16,008 bases of DNA from Wenzhouxiangella sp. Lineage in GTDB: Bacteria; Pseudomonadota; Gammaproteobacteria; Xanthomonadales; Wenzhouxiangellaceae. Every line of letters begins with the position of its first letter. Within the stretch, counting starts at the first letter, position 1. A program made the translations under genes and the position numbers. This document shows, in pieces, positions 1 through 6,642 of this stretch. The DNA lies in the NCBI GenBank assembly GCA_007127425.1, contig SKZJ01000309.1, positions 1 through 16,008 on the forward strand, in the 5' to 3' direction. Below the pieces are notes generated by a model. The model was not told where the DNA came from and made no database searches. It saw only the letters and a list, made by a program, of their open reading frames with translations.

Positions 1-660
1 ATCGAGCGCATGGGTGAGGAACGGGACACGATCTGGTACCTGACCGCCGATTCGCGGAAAGTCGCCGAGAACAGTCCGCATCTGGAAGCGTTCCGCAAGC
101 GTGACATCGAGGTGCTGCTGCTGACCGACCGTATTGACGAATGGGTCGTCGCTCACCTCCACGAGTACAAGGACAGGCCGCTCAAGTCGGTCGCGCGCGG
201 CAAGCTGGAGCTCGACGACGATGAAGCCGAGCCGGACGAGTCGGCGATGCAGCTGGCCGGACGCATCAAGAAGGCGTTGGGCGAAGCGGTCGGCAACGTT
301 CAGCCGGGCACGCGTCTGACCGAGTCACCGGGCTGCATCGTGGCCGAGGAGCACGGCATGACGCTGCAGATGCAGAAGATGCTGCGCCAGGCCGGGCAGG
401 AAGTGCCCGAGACAAAGCCGGATCTTGAAATCAACGCCGGTCATCCGCTACTCAAGGCCATGGCCGGGGTCGACGACGAGAAGCGTTTCGCCGAGCTTTC
501 ACAATTGCTGCTCGACCAGGCCCTGCTGGCTGAAGGTGGCGAACTGGCCGACCCGGCCGCCTACGTGCGCCGGGTCAATGAACTGCTGGTCGAAGCGCTG
601 ACCGCTACTGGCAATGACCACGAGGACGGCGGAGACGGGCAGCATGCCGCCTCGTCCTGA
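1..660 (+). CDS. htpG: Chaperone protein HtpG (Hsp90), C-terminal part, 5' end outside window
   Basis: HtpG is the bacterial Hsp90: a cytosolic ATP-dependent dimeric chaperone acting late in protein folding and stress protection. Only the last 219 codons are present, open in frame from base 1, so the ATPase domain lies upstream of the window. What is visible matches the end of the middle domain and the C-terminal dimerisation domain of E. coli HtpG: a YLTADS segment, then SPHLEAFRKRDIEVLLLTDRIDEW, then the LLLDQALLAEGG segment and an NELLVEAL end. The family is usually about 620-640 residues, so roughly one third is present. The C-terminus carries an acidic/glycine-rich extension (DHEDGGDGQ) beyond the E. 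coli end. The stop codon lies inside the start region of the sodium channel gene, so the two genes are probably co-transcribed. The family assignment is very secure. Confidence 0.96.
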   Translation: MERMGEERDTIWYLTADSRKVAENSPHLEAFRKRDIEVLLLTDRIDEWVVAHLHEYKDRPLKSVARGKLELDDDEAEPDESAMQLAGRIKKALGEAVGNVQPGTRLTESPGCIVAEEHGMTLQMQKMLRQAGQEVPETKPDLEINAGHPLLKAMAGVDDEKRFAELSQLLLDQALLAEGGELADPAAYVRRVNELLVEALTATGNDHEDGGDGQHAASS

Positions 661-1453
661 GGTCGACACCACGCACTTTTCACAGTGGCGGCTGCGCCTG
701 GGTGATTGGGTCGAGGGGGTCAGGTTCACGCGCTTCATCATTACCCTGATCATCGTCAACGCGGTGATCCTGGGGCTGGAAACCTCGCCAGCGGTGATGG
801 CGCATGCCGGGGGATTCCTGGTGACGGCCAATGCGGCGATTCTCGGTGTCTTCGTCATCGAGATCCTGCTCAAGCTGATCGCCTTCGGCCCGCGCTTTTT
901 CCGCTCGGGCTGGAATCTGTTCGATTTCTTCGTCGTCGGCATTTCGCTGGTGCCGGCGGCCGGCCCGTTCGAAATCCTGCGGGCGCTGCGCGTGTTGCGC
1001 GTGCTCCGGTTGCTGTCGCAGATTCCCCGGCTGCGCGCCATCATCGAATCGATCATGCGCTCGCTGCCCGGCATCGGCTGGACGGCGCTGTTGCTGATCC
1101 TGGTGTTCTACATCTTCTCGGTCATGGGCACCATGCTGTTCCGCGAGAGTTTCCCCGAGTACTGGGGCAATCTCGGGGCCAGTCTGTTTTCGCTGTTCCA
1201 GATCATGACGCTGGAGTCCTGGTCTTCGGGCATTGCCCGTCCCATGCTCGAGGTCTATCCCTGGGTCTGGGTCTACTTCGTGCCGTTCATCCTGATTTCG
1301 AGTTTCATGGTGCTTAACCTGTTCATCGCGATCATCGTGACCGCCACCCAGTCCATCCACGCCGACGAGGAAGAGCTTGGTCGCCAGCAATTGCTCCGGG
1401 AACTGCGCGCCATCAACCAGCGCCTCGAACGATTGGAGAGTTCGAAACAATGA
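644..1453 (+). CDS. Bacterial voltage-gated sodium channel (NaChBac/NavAb family, ion transport protein)
   Basis: This is a six-transmembrane channel subunit that assembles as a homotetramer in the inner membrane and conducts Na+ on depolarisation. Residues are counted from the ATG at 644 (269 aa). S1 is about 31-50, S2 61-82 and S3 92-105. S4 (111-130) carries four arginines spaced every third residue (R113, R116, R119, R122), the gating charges. The pore loop holds TLESWSS at 189-195, the family's selectivity-filter motif; NaChBac has TLESWAS. S6 is about 211-235. A Glu/Arg/Leu-rich helix at 240-267 fits the tetrameric coiled coil typical of the family. The length is normal. An ATG at 614 in the same frame would add ten residues, but GGAG at 631-634 sits nine bases before 644, while 614 has no clear ribosome-binding site. 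The gene overlaps the end of htpG by 17 bp. Function is inferred from motifs; Na+ over Ca2+ selectivity is expected from the neutral residues after the filter Glu. Confidence 0.93.
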   Translation: MPPRPEVDTTHFSQWRLRLGDWVEGVRFTRFIITLIIVNAVILGLETSPAVMAHAGGFLVTANAAILGVFVIEILLKLIAFGPRFFRSGWNLFDFFVVGISLVPAAGPFEILRALRVLRVLRLLSQIPRLRAIIESIMRSLPGIGWTALLLILVFYIFSVMGTMLFRESFPEYWGNLGASLFSLFQIMTLESWSSGIARPMLEVYPWVWVYFVPFILISSFMVLNLFIAIIVTATQSIHADEEELGRQQLLRELRAINQRLERLESSKQ

Positions 1454-1462
1454 ACAGTCTGC

Positions 1463-1542
1463 CCACAGATGAACACAGATGGACACAGATAGAAAACCTT
1501 TGTGTTTATGCTTGATCCGTGTTGATCTGTGTTCATCTGTGG
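1463..1542. repeat. Inverted repeat element of 10-bp units between the channel gene and hslR
   Basis: The two 28-nt arms (1463-1490 and 1515-1542) are reverse complements at 25 of 28 positions, and the outer 18 bp match perfectly. The 24-nt loop lies at 1491-1514. Each arm is a tandem of about three 10-bp units of the type CACAGATGAA on the left and its complement on the right, so it is both a tandem and an inverted repeat. It begins nine bases after the channel stop codon and ends 34 bases before the hslR start. As RNA it would form a long hairpin. No T tract follows, so a classical terminator is unlikely. I recall similar CACAGATG-type repeats between genes in many environmental bacteria. 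The role is unknown. Confidence 0.85.
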
Positions 1543-1576
1543 ACCAATGGATTCATGACCTGCGATTTCATGTTCG

Positions 1577-1960
1577 ATGACTGACGGGGTACGACTCGAC
1601 AAGTGGTTATGGGCCGCGCGCTTTTTCAAGACACGGTCGCTGGCGGGTCAGGCGCTGCGGGGCGGCAAGGTCGAAATCAACGGTGCCGGGGCGAAGCCGT
1701 CGCGGCTGGTACGCGTCGGCGATTTCTTGCGGATCACCCGCGGGGAACTGATCTTCGAAGTCATCGTCGAGCAGGTCGGCGAACGGCGAGTGTCCGCGCC
1801 GCTGGCGCGCGAGATGTATTCCGAAACGGAAGCCGGACGCAAGGCTCGCGAGGCGCAACTGGAGCGCCTGCGTCAGGAGCGGGTGGCCGGTGAGGGGCCT
1901 GCAGGCCGCCCCGACAAGCGCCAGCGCCGCCAGATCCGCCGCTTCATTCGCGGCAAGTAG
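1577..1960 (+). CDS. hslR: Heat shock protein 15 (Hsp15), S4-domain ribosome rescue RNA-binding protein
   Basis: Hsp15 binds free 50S subunits carrying a stalled peptidyl-tRNA and helps recycle aborted translation complexes in the cytosol. The 127-residue product opens with the S4 RNA-binding fold (residues about 5-55): VRLDKWLWAARFFKTRSLA, then the GGKVEING turn and the VRVGDFLRI strand, all diagnostic of HslR. The C-terminal third is highly basic (KRQRRQIRRFIRGK at the end), as expected for an RNA-contacting tail. E. coli Hsp15 has 133 residues, so this is full length. The ATG at 1577 is the only start that keeps the S4 domain, and no strong ribosome-binding site precedes it. It lies just downstream of an inverted repeat element, which could separate its expression from the htpG-channel unit. 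Two heat-shock-type genes (htpG, hslR) flank the channel. Identification is confident. Confidence 0.93.
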   Translation: MTDGVRLDKWLWAARFFKTRSLAGQALRGGKVEINGAGAKPSRLVRVGDFLRITRGELIFEVIVEQVGERRVSAPLAREMYSETEAGRKAREAQLERLRQERVAGEGPAGRPDKRQRRQIRRFIRGK

Positions 1961-2069
1961 CCGCCGACCCGCCACAGGTTCTGCGCGGACGCAACTTCAT
2001 TCCCCAAACGGGTGAACCCGCAGGGATCCGTCATTCCCGTGCAGAGTTGTTCAGAGCTTACCGGGGAAA

Positions 2070-2099
2070 TTGATATGCATCATGCAGAAGATGTATCTC
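2070..2099 (+). promoter_or_regulatory. Candidate promoter with overlapping inverted repeat upstream of the copper genes
   Basis: A -35-like TTGATA at 2070-2075 is followed after 17-18 bases by a weak -10 (GTATCT or TATCTC, 2093-2099). An imperfect inverted repeat overlaps it: GATATGCATC at 2072-2081 and GATGTATCTC at 2090-2099, matching at 8 of 10 positions with an 8-base spacer. This arrangement suits an operator, but it is not a recognisable CueR, CusR/CopR or Fur box. It lies about 50 bases before the GTG start of the DUF2946-like gene, in the 190-base gap after hslR. No good terminator for hslR is visible in that gap. Confidence 0.3.
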
Positions 2100-2150
2100 C
2101 CGTACTACTATGGAGCCGTCATCATTCCAGGCTCCAGCTCTTGATTTGCC

Positions 2151-2498
2151 GTGACTGACCGTAATACCCGCTACTGGCTACCGTTGCTGCTTTTCGCCGT
2201 CCTGGCGCGGGGCATGGTGGTCGACGGCTACATGCCGAGCGAGGACGGTCTCAAAGTCTGTCCTTCCGGTGGTCTGCACGGCGTGGTTGCCTCGGAAGGT
2301 CATGGCGACGGACACGACGACGTACCGGAGTGTCCCTGGCAATCGGTGTTTTTCAGCGCCGTGCCGGTTCCGGTACCGGATTCCCTGGCCATGGCCACGC
2401 CTGTCCATCGCCCTCCGGTGCTGGCCGGGGTGGCCCATGCCGGGCTGGGACTGACCGGCCTGCCGCCGACACGCGCACCCCCCATTCGTTTCTCCTAA
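2151..2498 (+). CDS. DUF2946-like small secreted or membrane-anchored protein, copper-associated
   Basis: This is a 115-residue protein with a hydrophobic N-terminal segment (residues about 8-23, WLPLLLFAVLARGMVV), likely a signal peptide or anchor. The rest follows the DUF2946 pattern: GYMPSEDGLKVCPSGG, then a His/Asp-rich stretch (HGVVASEGHGDGHDD), a second Cys in CPWQSVFF, and a Pro/Ala-rich tail ending APPIRFS. Two Cys and several His suggest metal contact in the periplasm, but this is not shown. DUF2946 proteins are frequently next to TonB-dependent copper receptors, and here such a receptor starts 73 bases downstream on the same strand. The GTG at 2151 is the first possible start because an in-frame stop lies at 2142-2144. 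It has no clear ribosome-binding site, so the start is moderately uncertain. No biochemical role is established for the family. Confidence 0.75.
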   Translation: MTDRNTRYWLPLLLFAVLARGMVVDGYMPSEDGLKVCPSGGLHGVVASEGHGDGHDDVPECPWQSVFFSAVPVPVPDSLAMATPVHRPPVLAGVAHAGLGLTGLPPTRAPPIRFS

Positions 2499-2571
2499 AA
2501 CCACTCCTCGACGCAATGTTATCGGAGCCGCGGCCAATGTCCGGCTCGTCAAGAAACAGGAGAAACAGATC

Positions 2572-4596
2572 ATGAACAGATTTGCAGTTGGCATGCTGCC
2601 AGCCGTATTGCTGTCGTGCGCGCTTGCGTGGACGACGGCAGCCGATGCCCGGGAGGGCGAAAACGAAGAAAGTGAACGGGGCCAGCTCATCAGCGAGCGG
2701 TTGAAAGGCATGCTGGTGATGGACACCATCGTGGTGACCGCGCCGCTGATGATCGACCCCTACAGCATCAGTACCGATCCGCGCCAGCCGCGCCTGCCTC
2801 TGCCGGCGCACGATGGCGGTTCCTATTTGAAGTCCATTCCCGGCTTCACGCTCAGCCGCAAGGGTGGCACCAGCGGTGACCCGGAGCTGAGGGGGCTGGG
2901 CGGCTCACGTCTGAACATCCTCGTCGACGGCACCACTAACCTGGGCGGCTGCGGCGGGCGCATGGATCCACCCACCGCCTACGTTTTCCCGGAGGCCTAC
3001 GACAGCATCGAGGTGCTCAAGGGGCCGCAATCGGTACGTTACGGCGCCAGCTCCGCCGGTGTGGTGCGTTTCGAGCGTTCCGAGCCGGTATTCGACGAGC
3101 GCCGGGTTGCCGGGTACGCGAGTACCACCATCGGCAGCTTCGGGCGGCGTGACGTCACCCTGGAAGCCAGTGCCGGCGGTCAAACAGGATACGCGCGGGT
3201 GATCGGTACCTGGTCGGAACAGGACGACTACAAGGCCGGTGATGGACGTCGCGTGCATTCGGAATACGAGCGCTGGAGCGCTTCGGGCGTGTTCGGCTGG
3301 CGGCCGGATGCCCAGACCCTGGTCGAAGTAGGTGTTGATCGTTCCGATGCCGAGGCGGCATACGATGACCGCGGCATGGACGGCACCCGCTTCGACCGCA
3401 CCGGCTTGTCGCTGCGCGCGTTGCGGCGCGAGGTCAGTCCGATGATCGACGAGGTCGAGGCAATGTTGTTCTACAACGACATCGACCACGTGATGGATAA
3501 CTTCACCCTGCGTGAGCCGCCCATGATGCCGATGGTGAGCTATCCGGATCGGCGCACGCGCGGGTTTCGCCTGGCCGCCGAAGTGGCGCCTGCCGAGCAT
3601 TTCGAGCTGGCGCTCGGTGTCGATGGTCTCGACGACATTCACCGCGCCAATCGCCTGATGGGGCCGGCGGCATTCGATTTTCGCAGCGTGCCCCGAAGCG
3701 ACAGTATCGAGTTCCGTCAGCACGGCGCGTTCGCCGAGCTGGCGCGCCCAGTCGGTTACCAGGGAAGGTTTACCACCGGGTTGCGGGTCGATCGCAGTCG
3801 TGCCGAGGTGCTGGCTGCCGACGGCCTGGGCGGAGCACCCGAGGGTTCGGTCGATCGCTCTGACGAGGTCAGCGCCTTCCTGCGCTACAGTCATGAGCTG
3901 GAGTCAAGCCCGGTCATGCTCTATGCCGGTATCGGCCGGGCCGAGCGTGCGGCGGATTTCTGGGAACGACGCCGTGATTTCGGTCTGTCCAGCGAAGTTC
4001 TGACGCAGCTCGATGCCGGCCTTCGCTACGAGGGTGAACGCTTGAGCGGCACGCTGGCGCTGTTCTACGGCAAGCTCGATGACTACATGCTGGTCAGTGC
4101 CCCGGGCGTGGCGTCGCTGGAGGCACGCAATGTCGATGGCACCACCTTCGGCGGCGAGATGGATGTCAGCTATGAGTTGAGCGAGCGTGTCCGCCTGGTG
4201 GGAACGCTGGCCTGGGTGCGCAGCGACAATGATACCGACGACGTGCCCCTGGCGCAGACACCACCGGCGGAGGGGACGCTGGGTATGGATTACGACGACG
4301 GCACCTGGTTTGCCGGAGGGCTGCTGCGGGCGGTGGCGCGTCAGGACCGCGTCCATCCCGATCATGGCACCATCTACTCGCTCGACTCGAACGAGACGTC
4401 GGGTTTTGCCGTGTTGTCGATCTACGGTGGCCATCACTTCTCCGAGCGCATCACCCTGACCGCCGGCATCGACAACCTGCTTGATCGTCACTATGCCGAA
4501 CACATTCAGCGCGGCCTGGCCGACCTTGGGGCCGAGCCGACCCGTGTGCCCGAACCGGGGCGCAGCTTCTGGCTCCGGCTCAACGGCCGATTCTGA
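2572..4596 (+). CDS. oprC: TonB-dependent copper receptor, OprC/NosA type
   Basis: This is an outer-membrane TonB-gated receptor that imports copper. The 674-residue product has a signal peptide (about 1-27), a TonB-box-like DTIVVTAP at 51-58, a plug domain (about 75-180) with GGSYLKSIPGF, RKGGTSGDPELRG and SRLNILVDG, and a 22-strand-type barrel ending in the terminal Phe typical of outer-membrane proteins. The copper ligands known from Pseudomonas OprC (CxxxM in the plug and HxM in the barrel) appear as C127/M131 (GGCGGRMD) and H306/M308 (IDHVMDN). A Met-rich loop (PPMMPM) follows at about 316-321. The length is slightly below OprC's roughly 720. CAGGAG lies just before the ATG at 2572. The DUF2946-like gene upstream fits a copper unit. 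The closest alternative is a generic siderophore receptor, which the Cys/Met/His set argues against. Confidence 0.92.
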   Translation: MNRFAVGMLPAVLLSCALAWTTAADAREGENEESERGQLISERLKGMLVMDTIVVTAPLMIDPYSISTDPRQPRLPLPAHDGGSYLKSIPGFTLSRKGGTSGDPELRGLGGSRLNILVDGTTNLGGCGGRMDPPTAYVFPEAYDSIEVLKGPQSVRYGASSAGVVRFERSEPVFDERRVAGYASTTIGSFGRRDVTLEASAGGQTGYARVIGTWSEQDDYKAGDGRRVHSEYERWSASGVFGWRPDAQTLVEVGVDRSDAEAAYDDRGMDGTRFDRTGLSLRALRREVSPMIDEVEAMLFYNDIDHVMDNFTLREPPMMPMVSYPDRRTRGFRLAAEVAPAEHFELALGVDGLDDIHRANRLMGPAAFDFRSVPRSDSIEFRQHGAFAELARPVGYQGRFTTGLRVDRSRAEVLAADGLGGAPEGSVDRSDEVSAFLRYSHELESSPVMLYAGIGRAERAADFWERRRDFGLSSEVLTQLDAGLRYEGERLSGTLALFYGKLDDYMLVSAPGVASLEARNVDGTTFGGEMDVSYELSERVRLVGTLAWVRSDNDTDDVPLAQTPPAEGTLGMDYDDGTWFAGGLLRAVARQDRVHPDHGTIYSLDSNETSGFAVLSIYGGHHFSERITLTAGIDNLLDRHYAEHIQRGLADLGAEPTRVPEPGRSFWLRLNGRF

Positions 4597-4613
4597 ACGA
4601 ATGTCCCGCGATT

Positions 4614-4638
4614 GCCGGCCACGCCCAGCGTGGCCGGC
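4614..4638 (+). terminator. GC-rich hairpin after the copper receptor gene, possible terminator
   Basis: An 11-bp perfect stem (GCCGGCCACGC with its complement) closes a 3-nt CCA loop, starting 17 bases after the receptor stop. The downstream sequence CTTATCCTTG is only modestly T-rich, so it may be a weak or Rho-assisted terminator. It lies 39 bases before the yhhN start and probably separates the two units. Confidence 0.5.
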
Positions 4639-4676
4639 CTTATCCTTGACGGCTGGTTCGACTTCAAGGACAACCC

Positions 4677-5318
4677 GTGACCGAATCGATCTGGATATGG
4701 CCGGCGCTGACCCTGGTTGCACTGGCCTTGCTGCTGATCGCCGAGTACCGGCAAAACCGGGGAGGCAAGTGGCTGTTCAAGCCGGTGGCGTCGGCGGGTT
4801 TCGTATTGACCGCGCTGGCAGCCGGCGCCCCGGGTTCGACCTATGGGATCCTCATCCTCGTCGGGTTGCTGCTTTCCATGGCCGGGGACGTGCTCCTCAT
4901 TCCGCGCCGGCGGGCCGCTTTCCTGGCTGGTCTTAGCGCATTCCTGCTCGGTCATGTCGCCTATGCCGCAGCCTTCGGCGTGCACGGAGTGGATTGGCTG
5001 TTCGTCACGTTCGCTGCCGTCGTGCTGCTCATCGCCGGTTTCTGGCTGGCATGGCGTTACTTGCCGCGGATTGAGGGCGCAATGCATGGGGCGGTCTGGG
5101 CGTACGGTATCGTGATCACGGTAATGCTGGCGCTGGCCGTCGGTACGGTCGGGGCAGGCGGGAGCGGGCTGATCGTGGTCGGAGCGACGCTGTTCTACCT
5201 CAGTGACCTGAGCGTGGCCCGTGACCGGCTGATTGAATCCTCGTTTCTGCAGCGAGCCTGGGGCTTGCCGGCCTATTTCAGCGGCCAGTTGCTGATGGCG
5301 CTGAGCGTGATGCAATGA
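4677..5318 (+). CDS. yhhN: YhhN/TMEM86 family membrane protein (putative lysoplasmalogenase)
   Basis: This is a 213-residue inner-membrane protein with about seven to eight hydrophobic segments and almost no soluble part. Family signatures are visible: KP at 35-36 after the first loop, SMAGDVLL with D71, the GLSAFLLGHVAYAAAF stretch with H93, and LFYLSDLSVARD with D177 near the end. Mammalian TMEM86 members hydrolyse the vinyl-ether bond of lysoplasmalogen, and the conserved Asp/His residues are thought to form that site. The activity of bacterial YhhN proteins is less well established, so the substrate here is inferred. The start is GTG at 4677, six bases after AAGGA. The gene follows a terminator-like hairpin and precedes the MFS gene by a short gap containing a possible promoter, so it may be expressed alone. 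Confidence 0.85.
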   Translation: MTESIWIWPALTLVALALLLIAEYRQNRGGKWLFKPVASAGFVLTALAAGAPGSTYGILILVGLLLSMAGDVLLIPRRRAAFLAGLSAFLLGHVAYAAAFGVHGVDWLFVTFAAVVLLIAGFWLAWRYLPRIEGAMHGAVWAYGIVITVMLALAVGTVGAGGSGLIVVGATLFYLSDLSVARDRLIESSFLQRAWGLPAYFSGQLLMALSVMQ

Positions 5319-5343
5319 TTCGGCATCCTCCGCCACATTGGCT

Positions 5344-5352
5344 TGCTATGAT
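5344..5352 (+). promoter_or_regulatory. Candidate extended -10 promoter for the MFS gene
   Basis: TGCTATGAT matches the extended -10 form TGnTATAAT with one mismatch in the hexamer. No good -35 lies at the usual distance, as is common for extended -10 promoters. Transcription would begin near 5359, which fits the proposed TTG start at 5383 but not the TTG at 5338. Confidence 0.35.
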
Positions 5353-5382
5353 GCGCCACTTGTCTCGTACCTGGAATCCAGA

Positions 5383-6582
5383 TTGAACGACACTCCCGTC
5401 CGCGGTCTTCCGCCAGCCGGCCGTTTTGCCCTGGCCGCTGCCCTGTGTTCCTCGGTCGGGCAGACCTTTTTCATTGGTCTGTTCGGCAGCGGGTTCCGGG
5501 CTGAGTTCGCGCTGAGCGAGACCCTGCTGGGGACCTTCTACGGCCTGGCCACGTTGGCCAGCGGCCTGCTCATGTTCGGGCTGGGCGCGATCGCCGATCA
5601 CATGCTCATGCGACGTGCCATCGTGCTGACCGTGATGGTGCTGGCGACTGGTGCGGCCATGATCGGTCTGAGTCCCAGCCTGGCCTGGCTGGTTGCCGGG
5701 CTGTTCCTGGTGCGCCTGGCCGGACAGGGCCTGATTGGCCACCTGGCGGTGGTAGCCGCCGGTCGCTATGCCCATCACCGCCGTGGCCGGGCAGTGGCCA
5801 TGGCCACGTATGGGTTCATACTGGGTGAAGCCAGTTTCCCGCCGCTGGTGGCCTTTGCCATGGGCTGGCTGGACTGGCGTGGCGTGTGGTTGTGCGCGGC
5901 CGCCGGTCTGTTGTTGTTGGCGTTGCCGGCCCTGTGGTGGTTGGCCCGCCCACTGGTCGGTTCCGGCGGGGATGGGCAGCAGGCTGCCGGGCCGGTGCCG
6001 GACGTGATGTCGCGACGCAAATTGTTTGTCCATGGCAGTTTCCTGCGCGTGCTGGCGGTGGTGCTGGTGCCGCCGTTCGTGATTACCGCACTGTTTTTGC
6101 ACCAGGGGGCGCTGGCCGAGCGGTTGGGTTGGTCGCTGGCTGCGGTGGCTTCCGGCTTCGTGCTGTTTGCCGCACTTCAAGGGCTGGCCGCTTTTGCCGG
6201 CGGGCGATTGATTGATCGATTCAGTGCACGTGCCCTGTTGCGCTTCCACCTGCTACCGGCAGGCCTGGGGGTTTTGGCATTGGGTCTCGTGGCCCCGGAG
6301 CCTGCTATGTGGTTGATGTTCGCCGGTCTGGGAATGACCGCCGGGCTCAATGGCGTGATCAGCGGTGCGGTGTGGGTGGAGTTGTTCGGCACGGCCCAGC
6401 TCGGGATGATTCGTGGGGTATACGCCGCGCTGATGGTGCTGTCGACTGCGGCAGGGCCGGTGATACTGGGGCTTTTGCTGGACTGGCAAGTCAATCTGCT
6501 GGCCATGGGGATGACCCTGCTGGCCTGGGTGGTCATCGTCCCGCTATTGGTGGTGCCCGGGGTGCGTGGCTTCCATTCCTGA
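5383..6582 (+). CDS. Major facilitator superfamily (MFS) transporter
   Basis: This is a 12-segment inner-membrane secondary transporter of about 399 residues; the substrate cannot be read from the sequence. Two six-helix halves are separated by a soluble loop (SGGDGQQAAGPVPDVMSRR). A motif-A-like loop follows helix 2 (GAIADHMLMRRAI), and a related GGRLIDRFSARALLRF occurs at the equivalent place in the second half. A conserved-looking RLAGQGLIGHLAVVAAGRY segment with the RRGRAVA loop lies around helices 4-5, similar to efflux-type or sugar/organic-anion MFS proteins. The frame is open from a TTG at 5338, but that region contains a candidate -10 element and no ribosome-binding site. I therefore prefer the TTG at 5383 (product begins MNDTPVRG), although its own ribosome-binding site is weak too. 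The gene follows yhhN on the same strand by 64 bases. Confidence 0.85.
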   Translation: MNDTPVRGLPPAGRFALAAALCSSVGQTFFIGLFGSGFRAEFALSETLLGTFYGLATLASGLLMFGLGAIADHMLMRRAIVLTVMVLATGAAMIGLSPSLAWLVAGLFLVRLAGQGLIGHLAVVAAGRYAHHRRGRAVAMATYGFILGEASFPPLVAFAMGWLDWRGVWLCAAAGLLLLALPALWWLARPLVGSGGDGQQAAGPVPDVMSRRKLFVHGSFLRVLAVVLVPPFVITALFLHQGALAERLGWSLAAVASGFVLFAALQGLAAFAGGRLIDRFSARALLRFHLLPAGLGVLALGLVAPEPAMWLMFAGLGMTAGLNGVISGAVWVELFGTAQLGMIRGVYAALMVLSTAAGPVILGLLLDWQVNLLAMGMTLLAWVVIVPLLVVPGVRGFHS

Positions 6583-6642
6583 TGTCAGCAGGTACACTAT
6601 ATCGTAGGGAACAGTCTGCGAGCGTCGGGGCTCGTCCGGTCA

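Noticed and set aside
1463..1542. Insertion sequence or MITE end
   Set aside because: No target-site duplication or transposase is visible, and the periodic 10-bp make-up does not resemble transposon termini. A mobile origin is not excluded but cannot be supported.
1273..1629. Minus-strand open frames across the 10-bp repeat, giving peptides such as FYLCPSVFICG and ICVHLW
   Set aside because: They run antisense to the channel gene and hslR, and the recurring peptide is just the translated repeat. Such frames often produce spurious proteins.
5278..6249. Minus-strand open frame of 323 codons opposite the MFS gene
   Set aside because: Gln/His/Gly-rich composition typical of an antisense frame; the plus strand codes a clear 12-helix transporter.
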